DNA of 64,000 bases from Brasenia schreberi (GCA_036023115.1 JAYKKT010000046.1:6811001-6875000), one strand, 5' to 3'. Positions 10,660 to 23,841 are shown, counted from the stretch's first letter. The notes: a model not told the origin generated them from the sequence alone. A program made the numbers and translations.

Positions 10660-11610
10660 CAGGGATCAAGCTCTATAGATAAATCATGATCTTCAAAGAA
10701 GAAAAGGATTGAACAATTCTTTTGCTATCGGTCCTTCAAAGTGCAATGAATGCATGCCAGAAAAAATAGAGAAACTAATTTCTGCTCTTTCACGAACAAT
10801 TCTTGACTCATCTTGAAAGAAGGAGGAACACATATATCATCGAAATAGAGAAACTAGAAGCACAAGAGTGCTGACTTTACGTATTTCTGCTCTTTCATGA
10901 TTTTCAGCTAAAAAAATATGGGGTTGAAAATAAATCTTGAATGGTAGTGTAGATGAAACACGTCATGTGTGGTGGCTGATGTCAATGCACAACTCATAGT
11001 AATACTGTCGGCAGCGATTGCAGGTTTTGATGTGTCCGAAAGCCGCAAGCTCGGTCAGGACTTGTTTGCACCACTGGCTTCTGTGATAGTTAATCTTTTG
11101 CTTCACTAGGAAGTAGATTCAGATCAAACTCTCTTAACTCTTTTTCCCTTCTTCTCATCAACTTCATGCGGTCTGCCATTGATGATCACCATCATAACGC
11201 TACCTTCAGTTACTATCCTTCGCTTCGTCTTCAGGGGCTTATGCAGCATCATGTGCCCTCCTAAAGCTTGGCCACTATCAAAGATCAGGTTACAAATCGA
11301 GCAAGCATGACGGTCGGGCTTGGCTTTCGGCTTCAATGGGTGTGGTCGGCCATGCATTCCTTACTTTTTTCCATCGCTGGCGGTGTGGCCTTCGAGAGCT
11401 GTGGAGAATTCCAATGAGCAAACATTATACTTGTACGTCTTGGAAGATGATGGGTCAGCCAGAGGAGCTCACAAGGCTGAAGATTCTGCCGGATGAGACG
11501 TCAAAGAGAGATGGTCACGCTTGTCAATCGAACAAGAAAAGGGTATGACCAACATATATAATTAGTTATCATTAAACACAAACACATCTACGTGTACATA
11601 TACGGTTTGT
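10660..11610 (-). pseudogene. Relic B' (inverted copy of relic B; C2H2 finger better preserved)
   Basis: Minus-strand copy of relic B. The second finger is complete here: CSICNLIFDSGQALGGHMMLH, then KPLKTKRR (11,124-11,357). The Cys-rich module (TCNRCRQYYY) is at about 11,040-10,990. The first finger has Tyr in place of its first Cys and lost Gly-Gly in ALEGH, so it cannot bind zinc normally. Homology with relic B runs from the flank near 11,610 to about 10,660. I call it a pseudogene because the module is in pieces; a short expressed single-finger protein cannot be ruled out. Confidence 0.5.
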
Positions 11611-12641
11611 GTATATCTCCTACTAATTCGTTTCTGTCTTTATCTCACAGGTATCCTTCATTTACCTAAACTCTTCCTTTGCTTGAAAATTTCTAAAAAT
11701 AAAAATGTATATCTTCTAAAGTATCTAATATTATTAGCTTGGGTGAATAGTAAAAGTTCGACTTGTATGATCTAACAAGATGAATAAAAACACTGTTAAT
11801 AAAACAAAAAGGAGAAAATGATAATGGTGAGTTGAACTAAGCAGTGGCACAAACATCCAATTGTCACAAAAATTTATCTACAATACCGACTTTATCTCCA
11901 AGTCTTCACATTTGGTTTCCTAATAGAATTAGTTAATTAATTAACTGCTGGACTAAAATCAACCGGAACCGTACTGCCTGTGGAACCAACAGTAACCGAA
12001 AGTGGTCGAACCCATCATAGAATCAGGGATCTTCTGGTTGGGTTATGATTCATAGTTTCCCAAAACTGGCCGAGAACTCGAACCAGAACGAGCGGTTCCA
12101 AACCGCCTAACTATGTTTTAAATATTTTTTCCAAAACTCCTTGTCACAAACAAGTTGTTAGCTTAACAGTAGGTCGATCAACTCCTAGAGTACTTATTGC
12201 CCTTGTTAAAAAAATTATTTTTGGAACGGTTGAACAAGAGATGCCTATATGTGATATTGTCATAACTCTCCACGTTAAGTATGTTCAAGCGAGAATATTA
12301 CTATATTTCTAGCAAAGAAACTACTTTTAAATAAAAAAAATCGTATCTGTTACCCTATACCCTTGGAGCCCCACCTCTCTGGTATGGGATTCATTCAACT
12401 TGTGGACCCCCTAGTGAAGTTCGTATTGCTCATTAAAAATAATGATCATCTTCTCCCCCGGGAGGCCAAAGCTGGATATGCACTCCCCGGTTTCCAAATC
12501 CGGGCCAAAATGTGTTTCATCTAGTTTGGACATGAAACTCTGTAAAACACTATGACCCGTAATATAATACTGAGTTGGTCAATCACGATTGTTCAAAACA
12601 TACTTTACCGTCATCAATCTCAGTGAAGGTGGACTAAGCAC
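11611..12641. other. Intergenic, nothing recognised
   Basis: A patch at 11,950-12,110 is rich in ggttcc/ggaacc motifs, a low-complexity pattern that recurs at 45,661-45,950 and 63,080-63,290. No gene is supported. Confidence 0.4.
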
Positions 12642-14110
12642 TAAGTTATGATTACAGGTAGCAAAATGAAGCGAGCGGCTAATGGATTCATCATCAAATC
12701 CTGAAACAAAGTATAAAACTTCAACGTCAATACATAAATCATGTGATAAATTAACTTATATAATCTTGAGTGGTGTCATATTGATACCCTTCCCTGGCAT
12801 GTGCACGCACTCAGTATATTTCTACATTGCGATCTAAATATTACATATTGAAACCCAGTCTCAATCTTTCTGTAAACTTCTGCGTATTCAAGATGTCCAA
12901 TTTAAAATGTTTGCGGAATGAAATCCACTCTCTGCAAGTGTAGACCTTCAACGCGCAAAACAAGAAAGAGGTTTCAACGATGATGTTTTAATTCACTTAG
13001 TGAAAGTCGTTTCCATCACTTCAATCAGGCAAACCGTCCGAATTATTTTAAGCAGGTGAACAACGTTCATTTCATGGGCATCGAATAGAACTTTTTAGGA
13101 TGACAAAAATAGAGCACAGTAATGGTGGCAAACTGTGCGGTATAAACCATGGATAAATAGTGAACTGAGTTAGATGTTGAAAATGTTTAGGAACGAGCAA
13201 AGCTTTTAGGTTGAAAAAAAATCCACGGTTTAAACCGTGATACGCAAAGAGCTACTTTTCTCTCACAACGGTCCTCGGCTATGTAGACTTTCTTCATGCT
13301 TGGATGGCTCTTTTTAATTCGAGACACTATTGATCCTCTAGGGGAACATGTTTTCCTCTGATCGCTTTGCTCATGAGAATCCATTTCACCCGACGTTGAT
13401 TGAAAACTGAATTCTCGTCAGTAACAATTTCTCACGAGAAACGAATATCGTTTCTCTAACTTAAAGATCGTAAGGAATCTCTACTTGATCACCCTACATG
13501 GGCAAAAACCTGAAGATTATATGTTGGGAGATTCAAAGAGAAACGATTGTGTTGATTCCCTCGACAGCTATGTCGTCATGCATTGCATCATTGTTGTTTG
13601 TCATGGTCCGCGGGCTCCAACCACGATCCCAATAGCTAGTGAAAGACAAATTCTTGGTGTGGACAGATTGCTAATGCAGCAGCGCATTTTTTACCAATAA
13701 ATATGCACTCCCTCTTTTTGTGAAGAAACGAAACACAGCAAATAGAGCATTATCAATAATCAGCAGAGAATCTCTTTTTCTCTCTCTCTTACTAACAAAA
13801 CTTGTGAGAGTTATCCGATTCAAATCAAATTGGATTTGGTCGCTAGGAACTACCACTGATTTCCCTGGAAAAATCTGACAATTTCGCACAGACTCTGAAG
13901 TATCTTTCCAGATACCTCATTCATTCACGTTTGCTTTATCGAAAGAGGAACTTGGTCTGCCATAGTTAAAGAGCATGGCGTATATTGACGACGACAATCG
14001 TAACGGCTCCCGTGTTCCCTAGCAAAAGGTATAAAAAGCAAGGCAGTGTTTGAAAACTCAAATCCGACTTATATGCATCAGGCATTTAGTTAAACAGCTT
14101 CATCATTGGA
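12642..14110 (+). repeat. Long dispersed duplication, copy 2 (non-coding)
   Basis: Same-orientation partner of 2249-3165, with about 300 bp extra at 13,000-13,300. The shared core ends near atttagttaaacag. No conserved coding frame is visible. Confidence 0.75.
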
Positions 14111-16030
14111 ATGAACCAAGTAATGCTAGATGGAATAATACAAATGTGTCTTTTACTGTTTATTCAGCATATTTAAAGGGGCACGTTGTAAAGATTCTAA
14201 TTAATATATGATACGGTCACAAAATATTGTGTATTGGTACCTAGATTTGCACTTGTATCACTTTCTCCCATTTAGGGGTGCACAACACACTCTATATTGA
14301 ATATTCGATATACATGTCTGTGTGCGTGCCTGTGTATACGTGCGAGTACAAACACGCGTATGAAGATATACATACACATGCAAGCACGCATACAAGCATA
14401 TACGTTTATCAAGGACCACAATTTGAAACAATGTACAAAAGTTTTTCTGATTTACGTCAAGCATATAAGTTTTTGTTGGACCTTAAATTGCAACTATATA
14501 TACAAAACTACGTACATGATACGATATTTGATACAAACAATATCGTACGGTACAACTTGATATTTTATACAAAGGGAAGTTAAACGGTCCTCTATATAGG
14601 GGATTACAAGTAGATTAGCAGCTTGTTTTCTTGAAGGATTTTGATTTCTCTTCAATAAAATTTCTGTTGAAAATTTATTTTCCAAATTGACGATATTCTT
14701 GGTGAATAAACGCAGTTACATGAGGAATTTCGTTATTTTCATCAGAATTATGGTATCGTTCGGTATTTAGTGTTTTAACAAAGTTACATATTTCAGTCCG
14801 CCCATTTTTTCCCTGCATTGCCATCACAATCCACCACCTTAGTCCCTTCGCTAGATCAATTTGGTTATGTAGTTCACCTATCAAACTATAAAATTGCCAA
14901 ATAGGAACTCCAAGGGAGACCGGGATTTGTGAAGGCAGGCCGATCGTAAAACTTACGCAAACAGGAAGTATTAGCTAGGCATTTCTATTAACATTCATGA
15001 ATGACCAAGAAGTTTTGTCTAGAATTCTTTTCACGGACTGCGTGAAGTGAAACTGGAGGAGTTTAGCAGAGGAAACGCAATATGCTACTCTACCTTTGAA
15101 CCCATCTCGGATCTGTTTTGATATATATGTGTCTATGTGTGTTGTGTCTGTGCGTGTCTGCCATGTGTGCGTGTGAAACTGCCAGTGTGTGCGAGTCTTC
15201 GAATTTCGCCAACTTTGGCAACACCATCGTTAAGTTGACTGAGATGTTAGTGATGTAGTTAATGGACGCATCTGTGCAGTTCGTAAGGAGAAAACTAACT
15301 AAGTATATGGAAGGAATAATTCAAGGCACCGTTCATAACGCCGTAGATTGGGTTTTATAATACTTTTCAATAGCATTTGCATTAAAACCTAATTGGTTGC
15401 AATATATAGCACCCTTTCTTGTTCGACTTAATTTTATTACAACGGCCTAACCTCATCTCCTATGATTGAAGAGAAAGGGGTGTACCATCTAAGATATAAT
15501 GGTCACGTTCATCCACTTGCCGGGATCTTAGGGCGTGGTGTAACTTCGATAAAAACTGATCTGATAGTTGATCCTGAAAATTACAAGCTTAAACATATTT
15601 ATTCCTTTGATTGATGCCCGGTCCTGAGTAAAAAGAGGTACACGAAGCTCCTAAGGCATTGGAAGGAAACAACAAAACATGATTTCTTTTTCGGGAGTTA
15701 AATCCGAATATGGCAGAGAATGGAATTCCTGGTTGACTTAGTTCGGTTGATACAATTGAGTGGAATACATTGGCACCTCTAATTTTTATTTCCATGTGCG
15801 TCCCAACCCATGGATTCAACTCCGACGATGCTGTTTCGAAATTTCTCAGTGTAATTTGCTAAAAAGGAAGCCTTTATGATGGGTGAATTGAACATTTTTC
15901 TAGTGGAATCTGTGTTCGACCCCGCAAATATTTCTTCTAATCTCCCGAATTTCGCGTCTGGTGGATGCCCCGCCTCACCTCAATTGGGTCCGCCACTGGT
16001 AGAATCCTTTCACTAGCTACCTCTTTGCTT
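14111..16030. other. Intergenic, nothing recognised
   Basis: AT-rich sequence with short TG/CA-rich patches (14,310-14,400; 15,120-15,190). No gene, RNA or repeat is supported. Confidence 0.4.
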
Positions 16031-16297
16031 CAGTTTATTATTACAAGAGCAGATCAGCTTTCAGTTTTCGGCATGCAATTCGGCTGATAATAATGAGGTG
16101 TACATCAGCGAAGCCGAGTTGAGGTTCCCACATTAAACTGAATATCGACTTATTCTTAACTTGAAGGTGTATCTTAAATCATCTGCGCATGATTGCGTGT
16201 GTCATACTGAGAACCTAGCCACTCAAGATGATCTCATCTGAAGAGCTAGTGTATTTCAAAATGATAATCTCAAGCGCTACAGTACCTAACGCATGCC
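16031..16297 (+). repeat. Direct repeat upstream of the intact neprosin gene, copy 1
   Basis: It begins with cagtttatta, contains agatcagctttcagtttt and gataataatgaggtgtaca, and ends at acgcatgcc. It recurs at 16,739-16,973 with small deletions. Both copies lie within 1.3 kb of the intact neprosin start codon. Confidence 0.9.
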
Positions 16298-16738
16298 TCT
16301 CGTGCCGTCCCATTAATCGCACGGATGATAATATCGTCCATTGAATGCACGGTATGAATGATACTGATAATTAATTAATGGCTCATGCAAATGAGGTTGT
16401 CTAGTCCTCCTCTCTCTCTTTAATATATATAAGGTGAGTTTGGTGGTCATTGGGAGGATTGTTGTAATTGACAGGGTTGCGTTGGTGGTGACCGGGTCGG
16501 GTAGCCAGGTGGCGGTTTGTTAGTGTGTTCTCTGGGAGTGGTTGTTGTTGGCCCGGAGGGTTGTATCTGTTGTGTGTTGAAGTTGTATATATATAAAGGA
16601 GAATTAGTTATTATTTAATGTGGAAAAACTATTCATGTTGGCTCTTCTTAAGGAGGAGTTTGGGTCGCTCATACACTGCGTTAAATTAATCCGTCTAGGT
16701 CTTCTAACCTTCATAACGCCCAGGCCCCCGAAATTAAT

Positions 16739-16973
16739 CAGTTTATTAGTACAAGAGCAGATCAGCTTTCAGTTTTCTGCATGAAATTTGGCTGATAATA
16801 ATGAGGTGTACATCGGTGAACAATGTTGAGATTCCAACATTAAACTGAATATCGACTTATCCTTAAGGTATATCTTAAATCATCTGAGCATGATTCAAGG
16901 TGTCATACGGAGAACCTGACCGCTCAGGATGATCTTATCTGAAGAGCTACAGTACCGAACCAAAACGCATGCC
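16739..16973 (+). repeat. Direct repeat upstream of the intact neprosin gene, copy 2
   Basis: Partner of 16,031-16,297. It is shorter because of an internal deletion before ctacagtacc. It could be promoter duplication or a leftover of unequal exchange. Confidence 0.9.
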
Positions 16974-17226
16974 CCGACTTTGTTTTTCTTTTTTGTTTTG
17001 AATGAGAGATGCCTGGTTTGATTGGATGGAAGAAAAAAATGACTCCATGATCGGATTGCGTGCTCGTTCATAGCGTTGAAACTTTAACTATAAAAGGCTA
17101 GTTGTAATTCATGCACCGTCACCAGGAATAATGCATGACGTGCAATCAACCTATCGACATTAATGCGGAATGTCAAAACTAAGATATGTCCTTGCCTTGG
17201 AGAGAGAGTCAATGAGATTCCATGGC

Positions 17227-17234
17227 TATATAAA
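17227..17234 (+). promoter_or_regulatory. TATA box of the intact neprosin gene
   Basis: TATATAAA lies 54 bp before the ATG at 17,288. The same octamer stands 54-75 bp before exon 1 in the other neprosin copies (25,081; 28,394; 29,645), so the core promoter is conserved in the cluster. Confidence 0.7.
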
Positions 17235-17287
17235 CAAGACGTCATTTGGTGTTAGAGCACAAACGAACTCAGAGAGAGAGATACAGA

Positions 17288-18919
17288 ATGTGTTCAAGGG
17301 AGAGTACTGGATTGCTTCTCCTGTTAACTCTTCTGGTTTCAATTCAAATCAATGGCACTGAAAGCACGCGTCCCGTAGAAACCATTCTCGTTAGTTTTCT
17401 TACTCTTATATATAATACTTGTTCTATCTTATTGATTCATGCATAAGTGCCAATATGTATTTGTTAATGTTTTTGTGTGGATGCAGAGCGACGTAGGGGA
17501 TGTGATTGACTGTGTAAACATTTACAGCCAGCCGGCCTTCAACGAACCACTTCTCAAGGGACACAAGATCCAGGTTGATCTTACACTTCTTTCTGTATTG
17601 TCCTTTACTTTAGATGAGCTACAAGGGACGTCAGTGATCATGCTGGAGACTTGCTTAGAGTGGTTTGAAATGTATATGAAATACCAAATGAATCCGATCA
17701 CAAACTCGATGCGTTCTAGCAAAATTGGATTCCGTTAATTCATCAGCTATCTTTTGAATATCTGATACATCCCAACCACATTTACAGCTTAAATAGGGCT
17801 GGGAAAACGAACTAAGCCACTGTAGTATATGCTATATCTTTAAGCACATTCATGTTCGGCTCGTCATCTAGCTAGTTGAAGGACATGTTATAGCAACTAA
17901 TTTACGCGTTTGTGAACTAAGAATTTCTTTGCGTTCGCTTTTCAGTTGGAATCATCACTAGCTATCATTGGAATTCTGAGATTTTGAAGTGGTTTTAATA
18001 AACTTTTCTCTTACATAAATTGCAAGTGCAGATGAAACCATCTTCGTACTTAGACGAGCTGGTGAAGAACGTTTCGAGCCCAGAAACTATGTACCAACCA
18101 TGGGCGGATAAAGGACATTGCCCTGAAGGAACCGTCCCCATCGTCAGGCCTCCATCGGACAAGAAGCTTATAAGCAAACCCAACGGATACACTCTCCCCA
18201 GTCGCAAGTACTCCACGGCTGGACATGAGGTCTGAAGTGCATGCGCATGCATACCCATGCACACACGCGCACTCACTCGCACACAGGTAGAAAAGTGAAA
18301 TATATGACTAGTGGAACAAGAGTCTGCAGATTTTTTTTTTCAAATCTAATTTATTTTCGAAATGAAGTTTTCGTGCTTTGCATGAATGCATTGGCTCGTG
18401 TACGACACACTGAGTAAGTCAACCAATTGAGGAAGTTTCACTTCCTAAATCAATCAACTTAAAGTGACGCTATAGAATATAGGAAAGCTTTGGCTTTTCA
18501 TTTGGGATACAAGATTGTTGTCAACTTCTCACAGACGTCAAAAAATCCTACGAAATGCAAATGTACAATTAGCTCTTTTCTGCCGGTGGAGGGGAGGATC
18601 CGAGAAAAAGTTGGTCGATCCTCTCTCAATTTCAAAGATATTTTCCTTACATGCAATTTTCTCACGCCATAGATCAGCACAATCTTGGATTTAAGGATTA
18701 AGTGGCTCTCTCAATTATCTTGTTATGTGTTTCCGTTTCTTCTTTGTTCATCAGTATGCTGTAATGTACCAAAGTATCACGAATTATGGGACCCAACTAA
18801 ACATGAACGTCTGGAATCCCTCCGTGGAGACAAACCAAATGTTCAGCCTGGCCCAGCTATGGATTACGAATGGTCCTTCCTCTACAATAAACACCATTGA
18901 AGCTGGTTGGCATGTAAAT

Positions 18920-19005
<86 letters not shown>

Positions 19006-20004
19006 GTATCTGCGTGTGTGTGTCTCTGACAAGCACATTTGACGTCTGACTGTTGTAACTTAATGCCTGTGTATACATAGGTTTACCCACAACTGTTTGG
19101 AGGAGACAAGCGAACCAGGCTCTTCATATATTGGACTGTAACTAATCTTCTTCTATTTACTCTCTCTCTCTCTCTCTTATAAAACACAGAATTGATTAGT
19201 CTTAAAGAGTTCTCCCAATACAACAATGGTAAATATGCCGTCAAAGTTATTAAAGGTGGAAAAAAATCAAAACGATAATGGAAGTTTTCATTCTCGTAAC
19301 AAACCTTTCGTTCTTGATCTCTAACTGGTTTTGCCTGACTTCCCATAATGGCATGTTAAAAATGGCAGAGAGATGGTTATCAGAAAACTGGCTGTTACAA
19401 TCTCTACTGTGCGGGCTTCGTTCAAGTGAGCACTAAGATTGCCCCAGGCGCAGTTCTTGCCCCTGTCTCCACATACCTAGGCACCCAATACATTATAGGA
19501 GTTCTTGCTTTCAAAGTAAGTTTATGTCCTCTTCCCCTTGCAATTATCCTTAAATAAAGTATATTCCATTCTGATGATTATAGCTAACAATTTTCACTTA
19601 ACTTAAAAAAAATGTGATAGGACCCAAGTTCTGGAAATTGGTGGTTGAGGGTTCAGAATGAATGGGTTGGATATTGGCCCAAAAGCATCTTTACATATCT
19701 TGCAAGCAGTGCATCTCTTTTAGAATGGGGTGGTGAGATCTACAATAACGGAAAAACTAGTCCGCACACAACCACTCAGATGGGTAGCGGCCATTTCCCC
19801 AGCCAAGGTGGCGACAAAGTCTCCTGTTATTTCTCCAACATCTACTACGTAGACGGAACCAACACTCTGAAGATGCCAACCAGTGTTGGTACCATTACTC
19901 CCAGCCCTGGTTGCTATAACATCAAAGTACTTGGTAACACCGGTTCCAGTGCAGGATACAAATTCTACTTTGGGGGCCCTGGCAAGAACTCCGCTTGCCC
20001 CTAA
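17288..20004 (+). CDS. Neprosin-domain (DUF239) protein, intact seven-exon gene
   Basis: Exons: 17,288-17,389; 17,487-17,573; 18,032-18,229; 18,755-18,913; 19,081-19,137; 19,369-19,515; 19,621-20,004. All are phase 0 with GT..AG introns, giving 377 residues. Residues 1-26 form a signal peptide (LLLLLTLLVSI core). The propeptide-like part contains SDVGDVIDCVNIYSQPAF and MYQPW, and the C-terminal neprosin domain starts near residue 130. The conserved glutamates TIEAGW (E178) and WGGE (E289) are 111 apart, against 109 for the dyad 188/297 that I recall for Nepenthes neprosin, so I infer a glutamic peptidase of family G3. It is the only copy in the window with all exons open. Intron 4 carries a CT/TA microsatellite (18,922-19,001). 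The exon 3 donor (gtctga) is weak but conserved in position. Proline-specific cleavage and location (apoplast or vacuole) are inferences. Confidence 0.88.
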
Positions 20005-20095
20005 TCACAGTCTATCAACTGATATATATGCATATAGCAGCCTCACACTTTTACATCTTGCTAAATAATGAGGCTGCTCTGTCAACCATCAACAC

Positions 20096-20101
20096 AATAA
20101 A
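20096..20101 (+). other. Poly(A) signal AATAAA of the intact neprosin gene
   Basis: AATAAA lies about 90 bp after the stop, following a gaggctgctctgtca motif. A degraded version of that motif reappears at about 28,220. Confidence 0.55.
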
Positions 20102-23074
20102 GATCCTACAATGTATATGGTGATGATGAACATGTCATCTCACATTATACGTATAAATCCTAAATAAAGCTTCTATACAGTTTGTGGGGTTATTCTTTGC
20201 TTCTTTTTGTAATTTGCTGGAAGATGGGATAAAATGCAAAAGAGAGGGAGTGGGTGAAAGGGAGAACAATCGTCCAAAGTCCAAAATAATTTAGTACCTC
20301 AACGAAAGAATGTTTCAATTATTTTATTCTCCTGACTCCTGGATATGTTCATAATATTCCAATTCTTTGGACGTGTTCTGAAAATACATGATTCAATGTG
20401 GAAGCTTCAACCGATTCATAGAAAATACACCATAAAGAGAAGAAAGAAGAGCACTCGGATTTAGGTGGTTCGGTAGAGATGCGTACTCCTTGACAATACT
20501 AGGAAGAAGAGACCTCTAATATGATGAGGAAGAACGACAAACAGCTACGCCTCATTGGCTAGTTCTATCGACGACTGCAGCTTCTAGCACACATCTCGAG
20601 AAAAAATTGCACGAGCCAACGATACATGAACATGTTTTTTCCTGTTTGTGAATCCTTGACCTTGTTTTAGTTTTTAATCGAAAGTCTTCTGGATATTTTC
20701 TTTTCGAGCTTCCAACTGTCTAAAGACTATGATGTCAAACAAGTACAAATCAAAAGCCAGAGTATGATATACCGGACAAGACCAATATCTCGTCCAAAAG
20801 AATTGCAATATTTTAAACATGTACTGAAGTCACGGATAATTGAGACTGAGGTATTCTTGAACTAAAATTGGATGGCAGACTCTTTCTCTTTCTTTATATA
20901 TATATTGAAGAACTACAGTGACATGAGTATAATTTTTTAAAAATTAAATTTAAAAAAGATAAAAAACAATATTATTATACTCATCTTTCTTACCATCGTC
21001 ATGCATGAGTGAGAAGTGTTAATGGTGGGCGAGATATAATCACTCTATATAGAGAGGGCGAGAGAGAAATATGTTTGTAGAAGTCAACCTTTCGTTCTTA
21101 TGCCCTCCCTTTTTGTCTCAAGAATATATCACATTTGCAGACTTTCTTTTTTCTGTGACGCAGGCCCAAGTTCGGAATAACATCCTAACCTAATAAATCA
21201 TTTAAAGAGAGAGAGTCCCCGTTTCACGTAATATCGCACCGCAAACATCTCAACTATCGCATGGGCGGTTTGCACGGATCTGTGTCGATATCGACCTTAC
21301 TCAACCCCTCTTTCTTCTTTTTGTTAAGTATGTGAAGAGTCGAGCGTCAATGATGGCAAGCTGAAGCAGAAAAGGGAACACCAAAGGCGAGTCCAAGCAT
21401 GTATAGGGAATACGGTTTCTGTCCAGGACCTTTTGTTTTTGTATATATCCGTCTATACGAGAGAGTTCGTATATATGTCTTCGGCGCATTTGTACCTTAT
21501 GATTTTAGGTTGTCTGTTTCAATTAGCATGAGAAACGGCTTCTTCTTTTTCCTCCATGCATTTAGTAAAACAAAATATTTGTTTTGTAAATCATTTTATT
21601 GTAGATGAGAAACCGCATCCCACGAAATTTCGGAAAAAAACTTTCTTTCCAAATTCCGTGGGAGTGGTAACGGAAACCGAATGTGGCTACTCAGTTACAC
21701 ACAGTAACTTAGTAATGAAGATGACTTTTCAACTCTAAGAATAATGAGATGTAATCGAGGAAGCCTCAGTGAGCTCACTACCCTTGTTGTTCAATCGCAT
21801 GGACCAAGATTGAAATTTTGCGCTCTAGAAAAGGCATCACTTCCTTAATTTGGAAAGATCGCATTGAACGTGAAAGAAATTTATTGTAAGCACTTTCCAA
21901 CTTCTTGATTCACTCTTCGTTCTTTAAATCACCATTAGCTCCATCGCAGTGATTAGAGATCACAGAAAAGAACTCTTTAGTGGAAGAAAGCATCTTAAAC
22001 ATAAAAACTAATCAAGAACCAAATGCCTGGACCAACATTACTATATGGAGGACTTTTAACTTGTTCAGCAGATGTAAACAACTAAAGGATAGTTGATAAA
22101 ACTGCAGATCCGACTAGTGGATCACATAACTGATGAAATAAACTAGTGAACCACCCCTATCTTTCTTCCAGTTATTCATTGTACCTAGATCACCAAGTTT
22201 CGACTATATTTAACACCAAATATGTTTGATGTTCTACGTACCAAATTCTCAAGTCGATAATGTCATATTCTCTTGAGATTTAAGAAAACATGGCCTGTTT
22301 TAGGGTAAAGCTCAACGAGATATTTTCTTACTAGAACATATATGTGCAAAGTTGTATGAAGAATATAATTTTAACTTAAATATAACAAGAAATGAATCTT
22401 CTTACTAAAACATATACGTGCAAAGTTGCTTTTCTCATTTTCACGAGAAACCAGTAATCAACTTGTCTAACTTGAGATGTGTCTCGTTTATGTAAGTTGG
22501 CATAAAGAATCTGTTGAGGGAGAAGCCACGGAGAATCCCTGTTCGATCCGCTCAACTTGATTACCAGCCTTTTAATATATATATATATTAGGAAGACAAC
22601 TTCTACTATGATGAAGAACCAAATACAATAAAAACTGACCTGTGCATGTATATTTTATATGCACCATCTCAAAATATACCATCTGCTCTCTTTGACCAAC
22701 ATAGATATCTCGTTTTTGTGTTCACTTCATGTCGTGCCATCACAAATTAAAGCCACATCAACAAGACGAAATCTAGGTCTTCTCAGGCAGGCCACTTTAA
22801 GAAGTCATAAGACGAATTAAATAGATTGAAAATGCTTTGCTTGTGACGTCTTCCATATTTTGTTTTATTCATTTGGCTCTGGATTTTGATAACTTCAAAC
22901 TATTAACTTTATAGTCTCTAGAGAGCTTATCTTGGTCCCTCTAAAGAACATATTCAAATGACTTCTCCATTAAGAACTAAAAGAAGTTCAAGGGTGCATA
23001 ACTAGAAAAACACATTAGATTACTGCCGTAATGTTAGTCAGTTAAGGCTCTTAAGACAGGCGGACAAGAAAGCA

Positions 23075-23076
<2 letters not shown>

Positions 23077-23166
<90 letters not shown>
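23077..23166. repeat. Microsatellite (CT)n(GT)n
   Basis: About 38 CT units followed by seven GT units. Confidence 0.95.
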
Positions 23167-23167
<1 letters not shown>

Positions 23168-23638
23168 ACACACGGTTATTGGATTCTTTGCTATCGTCCG
23201 TTGAACTTACCTTCTGAGAATTTTCTACAAAAATAATTATAGCAAATTGGCTATCCTTATCCCTTGTAGCTTCAAACAAGTCAACACAAGCTCTCTATTC
23301 AATGCTTGAAAGAGCCCCCGCTCGTTCGAGTGGGTCGTCTGCCAAACGTTAATGCTAAAGAAACTAATAAAAGACTTGAGCTCATCGGCCTAAAATCTTA
23401 ATGAACAGTTCACTTTTTATCACAAGAAGAGATGGTTGACTTTCAATTTCACGCGTTTGTGCTCTTAATGAGGAGATATAGACGAACCAATTCCAGCAAA
23501 TTGTTTAAGATCAAGTTCAATTAAATTGGAGAAAACGTTCCATCATGAATTTATGTTCAATTGCTTTTAATATCAAACTTTTCCAAAAGCCACCTAAGCA
23601 TTCGCAGAAATGCTAAAAGGTTGGCTAACCACGCAATG

Positions 23639-23841
23639 ATTTCCAACGTGCGTACATTGATAAATTTTCGCGTACATGGCCTACCATAACGTTCTAACAA
23701 CGTGCTTAGGTGCATAACTAGAAAAATACCAATTCCAAGTGCTTGCTTTCTTTCTGATGTACGTTGGAAATCAATTGATCGTGTCTGGTCCAAATTCAAC
23801 CTGTACGGAATCTGTTAGAACATTATGGTAGGCCATGTACG
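23639..23841. repeat. Nested inverted repeats, foldback element candidate
   Basis: The arm gtacatggcctaccataacg at about 23,672 is answered by its near-perfect reverse complement ending in ggtaggccatgtacgc at about 23,841; the arms are about 31 bp. Inside, gatttccaacgtgcgtacat (23,640) pairs with tgatgtacgttggaaatca (about 23,755). The two nested pairs would fold into a long hairpin. It has the size of a MITE, but I see no clear target-site duplication. Confidence 0.6.
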
